Source: CAZCTC01 sp964501335 (GTDB taxonomy: Bacteria > Chloroflexota > Anaerolineae > B4-G1 > SLSP01). Taken from it: a DNA stretch of 64,000 bases. The first letter of the stretch is position 1. Each line of letters starts with the position of its first letter. The notes beneath the pieces are model-generated. The model was not told where the DNA came from. It searched no databases and saw nothing but the letters and a program-made list of their open reading frames with translations. The stretch spans positions 38,394 through 102,393 of the forward strand of contig CAZCTC010000022.1 of NCBI GenBank assembly GCA_964501335.1, read 5' to 3'. The position numbers were made by a program, and so were the translations under genes. Below, piece by piece: positions 49,354 to 57,244 of this stretch.

Positions 49354-49842
49354 ATGGACGCCACGACGATCGGAATCGCGGTAGCAGTCATGGCAGGAAT
49401 ACTCCTGGCGTTAGTTTTGGGCCGGGCCGTGCTCCAAACCCTGCGAAATGCGGCGTGGATCATCGCCGTGTTGCTAAGCCTGGCTGTGATCCTACTGCTG
49501 GCCGGCTCGGTCTTCCAGGCTCAGACCACCGCCCTGATCGCCGTTACATCCCAAACCCTCAGCATGGTCATCATCGGCCTGCTGACGCTGCTCCTGCTGG
49601 GCGCCAGTGGGGCGCTCTTATACCTGATTTTCCACCAGCGGAATCAGCAGGATCAGCTCGGGAATGCCGATCTACACATAGCTCGCCTTCTGGCCGCCAA
49701 CCTGACCCTGCTGACCGAACTGACGCTGAAAAACCGCCGACCAGCCTTGCCCGATCCCGACGACGAAACGGCCCTTTCCTATGACTACGAAGACGATGAG
49801 GACACTGACCTGCCGATCCTGCCGCAAGGATGGGGGTGGTAG
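49354..49842 (+). CDS. Membrane protein with three helices (162 aa)
   Basis: Starts MDATTIGIAVAVMAGILLAL; three hydrophobic segments (about 7-27, 33-52, 70-95) precede a polar C-terminal part that is strongly acidic (DDETALSYDYEDDEDTDLP). Located directly before another membrane protein and the soluble FtsK-like motor. Possibly a component of its membrane channel; the family is not recognised. Confidence 0.55.
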   Translation: MDATTIGIAVAVMAGILLALVLGRAVLQTLRNAAWIIAVLLSLAVILLLAGSVFQAQTTALIAVTSQTLSMVIIGLLTLLLLGASGALLYLIFHQRNQQDQLGNADLHIARLLAANLTLLTELTLKNRRPALPDPDDETALSYDYEDDEDTDLPILPQGWGW

Positions 49843-50934
49843 ATGGATCTCCCGCGCTGGCTGCCCTGGCTCGCCTTCGGCGGACTCCTGGTCCTGACGA
49901 TGGTCTGCAACGGCACCACGCCGCCGGCAACCCAGACCACGCCGCCGCCGATCACCTCCGCCGCCCTGCAGCCCACGCTGGAACAGGCCCAGGTGGAAGT
50001 CTACCTGGAGACGATCCGCACGGAACGCCAGCAGCGCGAACTCCAGCTCACCCTGGAATCGCTCTATGCTCAGCAAACGGCCACGGCCGCCGCCCGACAA
50101 GAACAGGAAAAGCAAGCCCTGGAACAACGAAGCCGCGAAGCGACCGCTACGGCTGAATCCCGCCAGGCTACCGCAACCGCTGCCGCCTGGCGCACCACCG
50201 TCGAAGCAGCGCAAGCCTACGCCACAGCGACTGCCGAAGCGCACCGCGCTACGGCCACCGCCAATGCCATGCTCTTTGCCCATGCCAATACCGCTACCAC
50301 TGCCGCCTGGTCCGTCAATGCCACCGCCACCGCTGATTCCCTGCGTTCCCTGGCCACGGTCCAGGCCGCCGACGCCGAACGGGCCCGGCTGGCGGCCGAA
50401 CGCGAGCGCATGGTCTATCCGTTGCAAGCCTACGGTCCCTGGATTCTGGGGGGGACGTTGTTCCTGACCCTGCTCTGGGTGGGAGTCTGGCTGGTCCGCC
50501 AACTGGGACCCCGGCTCAGCGCCGTCTCCCGCGATGCCCGCGGCGATGCCAAGATCCTGATCTTCACCGACGATCAGGGCCGCAAGATCATCCTGGATCC
50601 GGATCGCTCCCTGGGACCCGCGACCACTGTGATCGACGGCCAGGTAACTCAGCCGGCCCTGGCTCCCCTCGAATACCAGGAACGGGTTACCGCTCGGGAT
50701 CAGGCCGTGGATCTGGCCCATCGGGGATTGCCTGGTAACACACCAGCCCGCCGGCGGGCTCCTACGCCCCAGCAAGCCGCGCAAATGATGGCGCCGCCCG
50801 CTCCGGTGCAGGCCCTGCCCGGCGGCAAGGTGCGGATCATCCCGCCGCAGGAAGCTCGAGCCTGGCTCGATGAAGTGACCCAGCAGGCCTTGAAAAACGT
50901 CATCGAAGGCGAAATCGTGGAGGATGAGGAATGA
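49843..50934 (+). CDS. Membrane protein with Ala-Thr-rich coiled coil (363 aa)
   Basis: One N-terminal helix, then a long Ala/Thr-rich coiled coil with many ATA repeats, a style very common in Chloroflexota. A second membrane helix follows ('WILGGTLFLTLLWVGVWLVR', about 200-220), then a cytoplasmic part ending in an acidic tail. It directly precedes, and overlaps by four bases, the FtsK-like ATPase gene, so it may anchor or regulate that motor, which has no membrane helix of its own. Unknown family. Confidence 0.6.
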   Translation: MDLPRWLPWLAFGGLLVLTMVCNGTTPPATQTTPPPITSAALQPTLEQAQVEVYLETIRTERQQRELQLTLESLYAQQTATAAARQEQEKQALEQRSREATATAESRQATATAAAWRTTVEAAQAYATATAEAHRATATANAMLFAHANTATTAAWSVNATATADSLRSLATVQAADAERARLAAERERMVYPLQAYGPWILGGTLFLTLLWVGVWLVRQLGPRLSAVSRDARGDAKILIFTDDQGRKIILDPDRSLGPATTVIDGQVTQPALAPLEYQERVTARDQAVDLAHRGLPGNTPARRRAPTPQQAAQMMAPPAPVQALPGGKVRIIPPQEARAWLDEVTQQALKNVIEGEIVEDEE

Positions 50935-52337
50935 ACCGCGAACTACTCCCGGCCCTGGTCCAACCGCCGCAGGAACTGGCGCTGCATATCCCCAAAGCCC
51001 GGCTCTTTGAAGCGGAGGAAATCTCGCGCCACATCATCAACACGCTGGAGAAGCGCGGATTGGAACCGGCCTTCTCCGATTGGCTCATCACCTGGGATCG
51101 GGGACTGGTCTGGCTCTTCGGGCTGCTCGATGTCGCCCGCCTGGAGAAACTCGAAGCCTACAGCACCGACGAGCTGCTCCACCATCTCGCCACGGCTATC
51201 GGCGGCCGCTCCATCTTTGTAAGCAACCACTCCGGCCTGCGCTACGCCGTATTGCTCTCCCCCATGCCCAAACTTCCGGCCAAGGCGGCCTTTCCCAGCT
51301 TCCAACGCGGGACCGTCCTGCTGGGCCGCCGCTATACCGGCGAAGAGCTGGCGGTCCCTTGGGAACGATTGGGCCATCTCCTGATCGCCGGCATGACCGG
51401 CTCCGGCAAGTCGATGTTTCTGCGATTGCTGGGCTATCAGGCCATCCTCGAAGGCTGCGCGCTGCTCCTGTGTGATATGGACGGCGCGACCTTCCCGATG
51501 CTGGAACAGCACCCGGCCCTGATCGCCCCCATTGCCCATACCCCGGAAGAAGCCCTGGCCCTCGTAGACCGGGCCATCGGGGAATGCAACGCCCGGGCCG
51601 TGCTTTACCGCGAACTGCCCGGCTATCCCGAAAAGCTGGAAGAATACAACACTCTGGCTGTCGCCGCCGGCCTCGCGCCGCTGCCGCGCTGGCTGGTCAT
51701 CCTGGACGAATTCAGCGCCACGGTCATGGCGGCCGGCGGCGCGCAGGGACTCCTGGCCCGCTCCACCGCCGAATTGGGCTGGCGCGGGCGGAAGTTCGGG
51801 ATCACCCTGATCTTCGCCGCGCAGGATTTCAGCAAAGGGGTCGTGGGCCGGGTGCGGGATCAGGTGGGCGCCGTCTTCGGCTTTCGCGTGCGCAGCTCCG
51901 AGATCGCCGACGCCATCGGTATCCCCCAGGCCTCCCGTATCCCCACCAGCCGGCCCGGTCTCGCCATCACCGACCGCTGGGGACCAGTGCAAACCTTCTG
52001 GCTGGACAAGCAATTGCTGGTGGCCCTGGCCGGCGAGAATGCCTTGGCGGAATCGCCCTTGACCGATTCCGAACTGGCGCTGGTGCGTTGGGCTCTGGCT
52101 GAGCGCAACGGCTATCTGACATTGGCAGAAATTCAGGATCGTCTCGGCATCGGTCAACGACCGGCCCGACGCCTGGCTGAGGAATGGGGTTTGCGTGGGT
52201 GGTTACAAAAGGACCCCGGAGCCGCCAATGCTCGAAAAATCACTGAGGTTTTAGCGGCTCTGGCTGACAAAGCGACAAACCTGACAAACCCCGACAAACC
52301 GGCGGGAGAATTGACAAACCGACCGACACACGGCTGA
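50931..52337 (+). CDS. FtsK/SpoIIIE-like DNA translocase, soluble
   Basis: A 468-aa ATPase. Walker A GMTGSGKSM is at 154-162, Walker B WLVILDE at 254-260, and 'FGITLIFAAQDFSKGV' follows. The C-terminal 380-440 looks like a winged helix. The region around 'YRELPGYPEKLEEYN' aligns by eye with 'LACDLPGYNKITG' of the prophage ATPase. AICE-type elements use a single such protein (TraB-like) to transfer double-stranded DNA. Unlike the prophage relative it has no membrane helix. The last 70 bp are also part of the GACAAACC array. Confidence 0.82.
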   Translation: MNRELLPALVQPPQELALHIPKARLFEAEEISRHIINTLEKRGLEPAFSDWLITWDRGLVWLFGLLDVARLEKLEAYSTDELLHHLATAIGGRSIFVSNHSGLRYAVLLSPMPKLPAKAAFPSFQRGTVLLGRRYTGEELAVPWERLGHLLIAGMTGSGKSMFLRLLGYQAILEGCALLLCDMDGATFPMLEQHPALIAPIAHTPEEALALVDRAIGECNARAVLYRELPGYPEKLEEYNTLAVAAGLAPLPRWLVILDEFSATVMAAGGAQGLLARSTAELGWRGRKFGITLIFAAQDFSKGVVGRVRDQVGAVFGFRVRSSEIADAIGIPQASRIPTSRPGLAITDRWGPVQTFWLDKQLLVALAGENALAESPLTDSELALVRWALAERNGYLTLAEIQDRLGIGQRPARRLAEEWGLRGWLQKDPGAANARKITEVLAALADKATNLTNPDKPAGELTNRPTHG

Positions 52338-52434
52338 CAAACCGCCAGCAGAGCGGAAAACAGCCTGACAAACCGACAAACCCGGCGACAAACCTGACAA
52401 ACCGGGTGACAAACCCGACAAACCGAAAAAGGAG
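52262..52434 (+). repeat. GACAAACC repeat array: centromere-like site
   Basis: Eleven exact copies of GACAAACC and two variants (GACAAAGC, GACACACG) lie in direct orientation over about 170 bp. The array begins in the last codons of the ATPase gene and ends at the ParM-like ribosome site. Direct repeats immediately upstream of parM are where type II partition systems place parC, which ParR binds. Confidence 0.8.
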
Positions 52435-52441
52435 CGGAGAA

Positions 52442-53491
52442 ATGGAGACAGCGACGATGTTACGAATTGGCGTAGACCCCGGCTTCGGGGGGATCAAGAT
52501 GGCGGCGATCGAAAGCGCCGGCCAACAGAAAAGCGTCCATGTCCCCTCCGTCGTGGGGATCGGCGATACCGATCTGGGGCTGCTCTCGCTGAACGGCGCC
52601 TCCCGTCGCAAGCGCGAATTGCCCATCACTGTAGCCTGGGACGGCGTTTCCTACCTGGTCGGGGATCACGTCGGCGACTACGCCCGCGTCGTCGAACGGA
52701 TGGATTTCAACCGGCTGCGGGACGGCTTTGAACTGCGAGCCCTGCTCTACGCCGCCCTGGGCAAACTGCTGGAAGGCGGGGAACACCGCGCCGCCCTCAT
52801 GGTCGGCCTCCCCGTGGAAGTCATGGCAAACAAGGAGCTGGCAAAGGAGACTCGCACCGCCCTGCGCGGTTGGCTCATAGGGGATCACACCTTCACCGTC
52901 GATACCGTCACGACTCAACTCCAGGTCGAACAGCTTCAGGTGCTGGCCCAACCCGCCGGCGCTTACTTCGCCTGGGGCTTCGACAACCACGGCCGGCCTA
53001 CCCGGTCTCCCGAGGATCTCCAGGACCCGGCCGCCATCTGCGACATCGGCTTCAATACCCTTGATCTCTTCGCCGTGGAAGATGGGCAGGTCAAGGCCAA
53101 GTTCACCGGCGGCGATGTGGTGGGGATGCGGCGAGCGGCCGATACCCTGGCCCGGATGGTCAAGAAGCAATACGGGGTAGCGCTCTCGCTCCATGAAGCC
53201 GACGCCCTGCTCCGCCAGACAAAGCCCCTCCTGGCTACCGCCGACGGACGCAAAGACTTGAGCGAAGCCGCCGGTGCCGCATTGAACTCGACCACGGGTG
53301 AGATCCTGGCCTTCCTTTCCAACCGCTGGGGCAACGGCCGGCAGTTCCGCCGGCTAATCTTCACCGGTGGCGGGGCCGAAGCTATCCATGCAGCCCTGGT
53401 CCGCGAGTATCCCCACGGCGTCATCCTGGAGAATCCGGTCCAGGCCAACGCTTTAGGCCTCGCCCGGGCGGCCATGGGGCTCTTTAAGTGA
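52442..53491 (+). CDS. parM: ParM/StbA-like plasmid segregation actin
   Basis: A 349-aa actin-fold ATPase with an AAGGAG site upstream of the ATG. 'RIGVDPGFGGIKMA' is the first phosphate loop, 'CDIGFNTLDLFAV' the second, and 'RLIFTGGGAEAIHA' the adenosine loop. It forms segregation filaments for low-copy replicons. The prophage carries a relative (36096-37052), also followed by a ParR-like gene. The array of GACAAACC repeats right upstream supplies the missing third part of the system. Confidence 0.85.
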   Translation: METATMLRIGVDPGFGGIKMAAIESAGQQKSVHVPSVVGIGDTDLGLLSLNGASRRKRELPITVAWDGVSYLVGDHVGDYARVVERMDFNRLRDGFELRALLYAALGKLLEGGEHRAALMVGLPVEVMANKELAKETRTALRGWLIGDHTFTVDTVTTQLQVEQLQVLAQPAGAYFAWGFDNHGRPTRSPEDLQDPAAICDIGFNTLDLFAVEDGQVKAKFTGGDVVGMRRAADTLARMVKKQYGVALSLHEADALLRQTKPLLATADGRKDLSEAAGAALNSTTGEILAFLSNRWGNGRQFRRLIFTGGGAEAIHAALVREYPHGVILENPVQANALGLARAAMGLFK

Positions 53492-53497
53492 AGTGCT

Positions 53498-53533
53498 GCC
53501 ACTTGACAACAGTTGACGCCACTTGACAGCAGT
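53498..53533 (+). repeat. Two 16-bp direct repeats between parM and parR
   Basis: GCCACTTGACAACAGT (53498-53513) and GCCACTTGACAGCAGT (53518-53533) are 20 bp apart and differ at one base. They may be a second ParR or promoter-level site; each contains TTGACA. Confidence 0.55.
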
Positions 53534-53548
53534 GAAATGAGGTAGGCT

Positions 53549-53905
53549 ATGGCAAAACGAAAAAAGGACCCAACGCGGCTGGGACTCAGGCTTTATCCCG
53601 GCGAGGACAATGATTTGATCGAATGGCTGGAAAGCTTAGAAACTCAACAATACGGGCAGAAAACCCTGGCTATCAAAACAGCCTTACGGCAAGGGATAGG
53701 ACGAGGAGCAACCACACCCTCAACCGACCTGGATCTGAACCAGATCCGGGCCGTGGTCGAAGCCGGCGTCCAAAGCGGCTTCCTGCAAGCCTTGACCCGG
53801 CAAGGAGCCACCATCATTCAAACCACGCCGGCGCCGGCCCAAGAGGAATCCTCGCTGCTGACCCATATGGTCTCCGGGCTCATGCTGGAGGAGGATGAGG
53901 AATGA
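53549..53905 (+). CDS. ParR-like DNA-binding adaptor
   Basis: A 118-aa protein. The N-terminus is a ribbon-helix-helix-like region ('TRLGLRLYPGEDNDLIEWLE' then 'KTLAIKTALRQG') and resembles the 73-aa protein after ParM in the prophage. The C-terminal part is helical and ends with an acidic tail (LMLEEDEE), as expected for the ParM filament contact. By position it would bind the GACAAACC array. No direct family match is claimed. Confidence 0.65.
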   Translation: MAKRKKDPTRLGLRLYPGEDNDLIEWLESLETQQYGQKTLAIKTALRQGIGRGATTPSTDLDLNQIRAVVEAGVQSGFLQALTRQGATIIQTTPAPAQEESSLLTHMVSGLMLEEDEE

Positions 53906-54120
53906 ACGAACTATTTTTACAAGTCTTGATCGACTGCCAGAAGCAGCTGGGCCTGAACGACGCCGACTTCGCCCAACTCCTGGGATTGAGCCGCCCGCTC
54001 TGGCGAGCCATCAAAGGGGGGCGGCGGGAAATCAGCCTGCGCCTGGTCCGGGGCGCCCTGCAAGCCTTCCCCGACCTGGAGCCCGTCATTCTGGACTATC
54101 TCCGCTCCGACGCGGAGTAA
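53902..54120 (+). CDS. Small HTH protein (72 aa)
   Basis: The ATG overlaps the ParR-like stop. 'LNDADFAQLLGLSRPLWRAI' is an HTH of the XRE/Cro type and 'ISLRLVRGALQAFPDLEPV' completes it. Probably a regulator of the partition operon or of the repeat block just downstream. Confidence 0.7.
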   Translation: MNELFLQVLIDCQKQLGLNDADFAQLLGLSRPLWRAIKGGRREISLRLVRGALQAFPDLEPVILDYLRSDAE

Positions 54121-54159
54121 AGATCGCAATAAAACCAGGAGTAATACAGCAAATCATGT

Positions 54160-54243
54160 CTAAATAAATTCCCCAGGTACACCAGGTACCAGACATATAA
54201 GGGTTTTGCGCGGGGGGTACCTGGAGTACCCGGTGTACCTGGG
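54160..54243. repeat. GTACC repeat block, shared with the prophage
   Basis: Two inverted halves. CTAAATAAATTCCCCAGGTA (54160-54179) continues ACACC-AGGTAC, and on the right GTACCTGGAGTACCC continues GGTGTACCTGGG (54217-54243). Both halves match the block at 28932-28970 of the prophage; one 9-bp unit is present there but missing in the left half here. The 54121-54317 gap holds no gene. Confidence 0.75.
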
Positions 54244-54317
54244 CAAAGTTTCCTATCATTATTCCGGCTGCACCTTAACATTTTAATGACAGTTTTTTTC
54301 AAGGAGGGCACACACCC

Positions 54318-54737
54318 ATGGCTCAATCCGTTGCCGAACACGCAATCCGCTTAGTCCTGGCCCACGCCGGCGCCGACCCGGCGACCTGCTCCCTGCCCCG
54401 GTTGGACCGGCAGGCCAACATCATGGTCCAAAGAACGCCGGACAACCTCTACATCATCCTCATGGCTCCCAAGGGGCGGGATTCTCCGCTGAGCGCCAGT
54501 CTCGGGCTCGTGATCGGCACGGTGGTCGAGTTGAACCTGACCGAAGCCTGGATACTGGTCCAAACCGAGCCCGATGAGGCGCCCCTCAAAGTCTGGGGGC
54601 CGGCGGGCCGGCTGGCACAGATCGTGCGGGGCAATGAGGTCTGGGCCCAGGGCCGGCTCTGTGCGGAGGGCGTGAAAGCCTCCTATGTGATCGTCACGGC
54701 CATCGGAGAGGGCGCATGTACAACGAAGTGCTCTTGA
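54318..54737 (+). CDS. OB-fold-like hypothetical protein (139 aa)
   Basis: Starts MAQSVAEHAIRLVLAHAGAD with AAGGAGG. The middle and end ('GLVIGTVVELNLTEAWILVQ', 'VRGNEVWAQGRLCAEG') read like an OB fold. It is followed, with 22 bp overlap, by an SSB-like gene. Possibly a second ssDNA- or RNA-binding protein. Confidence 0.5.
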   Translation: MAQSVAEHAIRLVLAHAGADPATCSLPRLDRQANIMVQRTPDNLYIILMAPKGRDSPLSASLGLVIGTVVELNLTEAWILVQTEPDEAPLKVWGPAGRLAQIVRGNEVWAQGRLCAEGVKASYVIVTAIGEGACTTKCS

Positions 54738-55138
54738 TCGGCTGGATCGTGCGGCCGGCGGAGCTGAAGCAGCCCGGCAGTGGAGAAAAGCACTTTGCCT
54801 CGACCAGCCTGAGCACCAAACGGCGCTGGCGGGATCTCAACGGAATGGCACAGGAGAAAACGACCTTTCACACCATCGAGGCCTGGGAAGATCGCGCTCA
54901 GATCCTGGCCGAAGCCGCCCCCGGCGATTTGATTATGGTCGAAGGCTACATCGAGAACGAGGTCCACGACGGCAAATTCCATTCCTCGGTGGTCGCGCAG
55001 AAGATCATGCGGCTGAAAACCAAGGACCAGGGCCGGCTGACCCGCCGGGGCTCGCTGGTGGACATCGTGGAAAGCCTGGACGATCACGATCGGGAAGTCA
55101 TGCTGAAACTCTTGCTCAAAGCCATGGGAAGGAACTGA
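54716..55138 (+). CDS. SSB-like protein
   Basis: A 140-aa protein beginning MYNEVLLIGWIVRPAELKQP, with 'EKTTFHTIEAWEDRAQILAE' and 'PGDLIMVEGYIENEVHDGKF', the SSB OB fold. The C-terminus lacks the acidic DDxIPF tip of classic SSBs; it ends in a helical stretch (MLKLLLKAMGRN). So the element has one ordinary SSB (48192) and this divergent one. Confidence 0.78.
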   Translation: MYNEVLLIGWIVRPAELKQPGSGEKHFASTSLSTKRRWRDLNGMAQEKTTFHTIEAWEDRAQILAEAAPGDLIMVEGYIENEVHDGKFHSSVVAQKIMRLKTKDQGRLTRRGSLVDIVESLDDHDREVMLKLLLKAMGRN

Positions 55139-55145
55139 AGACTAA

Positions 55146-55928
55146 ATGACGCTGCTCCGCCTTGAATTGACATCGCTCTACCAATATCACCCGGAGATCC
55201 GGCCGCCGGCGGTTTACCTGACCGGGCAGGAAGTGCTCCGCCTCTGCCGAGCCTTGATCGACCTCCCGGAGCCGGAAATGTACGAGGATTTCATCGCCGG
55301 CCTGACCCCGGCGCCGTCGGAGGCCCCGCCCGGGTACGTCGATCCCACGCGGGCCTACTCCGTGCTCCCCGGCGGCTCGATCCTGTTGGGAACCACGGTC
55401 AACCGGTGGATCGCCGCGCTGATCGAACAAGGGGCCGCCGTGGAATTCCTGGCCCTGGCCCGGAGCCTGCGGATCGAGTCCGCGCTGACCGCTGTAGAAA
55501 ATCCAATTTCTCCGGCGGAGGGCCGGAGTCACGAAAGGAGTCCGATGAACTGGAAACGTATTTTGATAGGGTTGAGTCTGGTCGCCATTGCCGGCAGTTT
55601 CGTCGCCGGCCTGCTGATCGCCCGTGAATTTCCCGAGCGCTTCCGCTGGATCGCCGGCTTTCCGATCGCCGGCCGCTACATCCAGGGCCACGCAGGCCTG
55701 GTCCGGGCGCAGGTGCTGGAATCGGGCGAATCAGGCCTGGGGGACATCATCGACGTGCTGGCCCATCCGGAAATTGTGATGGAAACCGACGATGCCCGCG
55801 CTGCCATGCTCCTGCCTGGCGATTCCTTCATTGCTTACTGCCAGATCACCGGGGACGGTGCCTCGCTCCGCATCCACGGCTGTCGGTTCATCCCGGTGGT
55901 GGATCGAGAAGTCGTCCCGCCGCAATGA
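55146..55928 (+). CDS. Hypothetical protein with one central membrane helix (260 aa)
   Basis: An N-terminal cytoplasmic part of about 130 residues ('LTGQEVLRLCRALIDLPEPE') is followed by one membrane helix ('ILIGLSLVAIAGSFVAGLLI', about 140-160). The C-terminal outer part ends 'RIHGCRFIPVVDREVV'. Not recognised. It lies between the SSB-like gene and the methylase. Confidence 0.5.
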   Translation: MTLLRLELTSLYQYHPEIRPPAVYLTGQEVLRLCRALIDLPEPEMYEDFIAGLTPAPSEAPPGYVDPTRAYSVLPGGSILLGTTVNRWIAALIEQGAAVEFLALARSLRIESALTAVENPISPAEGRSHERSPMNWKRILIGLSLVAIAGSFVAGLLIAREFPERFRWIAGFPIAGRYIQGHAGLVRAQVLESGESGLGDIIDVLAHPEIVMETDDARAAMLLPGDSFIAYCQITGDGASLRIHGCRFIPVVDREVVPPQ

Positions 55929-55949
55929 GCGAGCCGAAGGATTGAGACC

Positions 55950-56825
55950 ATGGAAAAACCAATGGATTCTCCTTTGCATCGCCCGGCGTTCCGCTACCAC
56001 GGCTCGAAATGGCGGCTGGCCGATTGGATCATCGAAAGCTTCCCGCCGCATGAATGTTACGTCGAACCCTTCGGCGGCGGCGCCGGCGTACTCCTGCAAA
56101 AGCCGCGCTCCTGGCTGGAAGTCTATAACGATCTCGACGGCGCCGTGGTGAACTTCTTCCGGGTCCTGCGGGAGCGACCTGACGAGCTGATCCGGGCCAT
56201 CGAACTGACGCCTTATGCAAAGGAAGAGTGGCAACAGGCCATGAGGGAAATACAGGACGATCCCCTGGAGGCGGCCCGGCAGTTCTATGTGCGGGCCTAC
56301 CAGAACCGGGCCGGCCCGACGGCTACTCAAGGCGCCGGCTGGCGACGGAACAAAGTGGTCACTCAAGCCGCCGACGGGCGCAAGCTGGCCACGCCGGCCG
56401 CCGTCGCCTTCATGGATACGACCCAGCTCTACCCGATAGCCGGCCGGCTGCGGGGGGTGCAGATCGAGCACGATGAGGCGCTGCGGATTATCCAGCGGTA
56501 CGACGGCGCCGGGACCTTATTTTATTTGGATCCACCCTACCCCGGCTCGATCCGCAGCCCCTGGGCCCGCCAGGTTTACAGCCATGAAATGACCGATGCC
56601 GAACACATCGCCCTGGCCGAGTCCTTACATGGTATCCAGGGCATGGCCCTCATCAGCGGCTATCGCTGTGAACTTTACGATGCTTTATACAACGATTGGG
56701 AACGGCGGGATCGGGAGACCCGGATCAACGGCCCCGGCAGCGCGGTCGAATCGTTGTGGATCTCGCCGGCGGCCGCGGCCCGACGGTTGCCGCTGCTGGC
56801 TTACGCGGCAGGAATGGAGGGATAA
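55950..56825 (+). CDS. Dam-type (D12 class) adenine DNA methyltransferase
   Basis: A 291-aa SAM-dependent methylase. 'FRYHGSKWRLADWI' and 'YVEPFGGGAGVLL' bind SAM, and the catalytic DPPY is in 'LFYLDPPYPGS'. Class D12 (alpha) amino-methylases such as Dam act on GATC, but the target here is unknown. No partner nuclease is next to it. It may protect element DNA, or mark replication and transfer. Confidence 0.87.
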   Translation: MEKPMDSPLHRPAFRYHGSKWRLADWIIESFPPHECYVEPFGGGAGVLLQKPRSWLEVYNDLDGAVVNFFRVLRERPDELIRAIELTPYAKEEWQQAMREIQDDPLEAARQFYVRAYQNRAGPTATQGAGWRRNKVVTQAADGRKLATPAAVAFMDTTQLYPIAGRLRGVQIEHDEALRIIQRYDGAGTLFYLDPPYPGSIRSPWARQVYSHEMTDAEHIALAESLHGIQGMALISGYRCELYDALYNDWERRDRETRINGPGSAVESLWISPAAAARRLPLLAYAAGMEG

Positions 56826-56830
56826 AGGCA

Positions 56831-57244
56831 ATGGATCATTCAATGAATGAAACCCTGAAAAACAGCGCCGAAAAAACAGAGGATCTCCGCCGCCGGCTCC
56901 AGGAATGGCAATTATTAGCCGGCCGATTCGAGGCCGAATTGAACGCTATCCACGAGATCGCCGACGGCTAGTTGGGGGAGACCACCGCCCAAGCCGTTAC
57001 CCGGGCTCTCACCGAGTTACAAACCCGGGCCCTGGCAGCGGAGATGGCCTTGAAACAAACGCAAGAACTCCTGGCGGCCGCCGGGTTCTGCCCTTTCTGT
57101 CCCTGCGGACCGAACCTTGGAGGCAAATGTCAAAACCTGTGCTCCCTCAGCGTATATTTCTGGGAACAGCAGGGCCAACGCCGCCCCATCGATATCCAAC
57201 GCAAAGAAATTGAAGCCCGCTGCGCCCCATCGGAAAAAGACTGA
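56831..57244 (+). CDS. Coiled-coil protein split by an in-frame TAG
   Basis: A 46-aa frame (56831-56971) ends in TAG and is followed without a base between by a TTG-started frame (56972-57244, 90 aa), both in the same reading frame. Read through, the 137-residue protein is a single coiled coil ('MNETLKNSAEKTEDLRRRLQ', 'AQAVTRALTELQTRALAAEM') with a CPFC/CQNLC zinc-like end. It is most likely one gene with CAG changed to TAG. Alternatives are amber suppression or two coupled genes. No ribosome site is seen at the TTG. Confidence 0.55.

Noticed and set aside
52262..52434. CRISPR-like interpretation of the GACAAACC array
   Set aside because: Unit is only 8 bp and the spacing is short and irregular, with no cas genes; it fits a centromere better.
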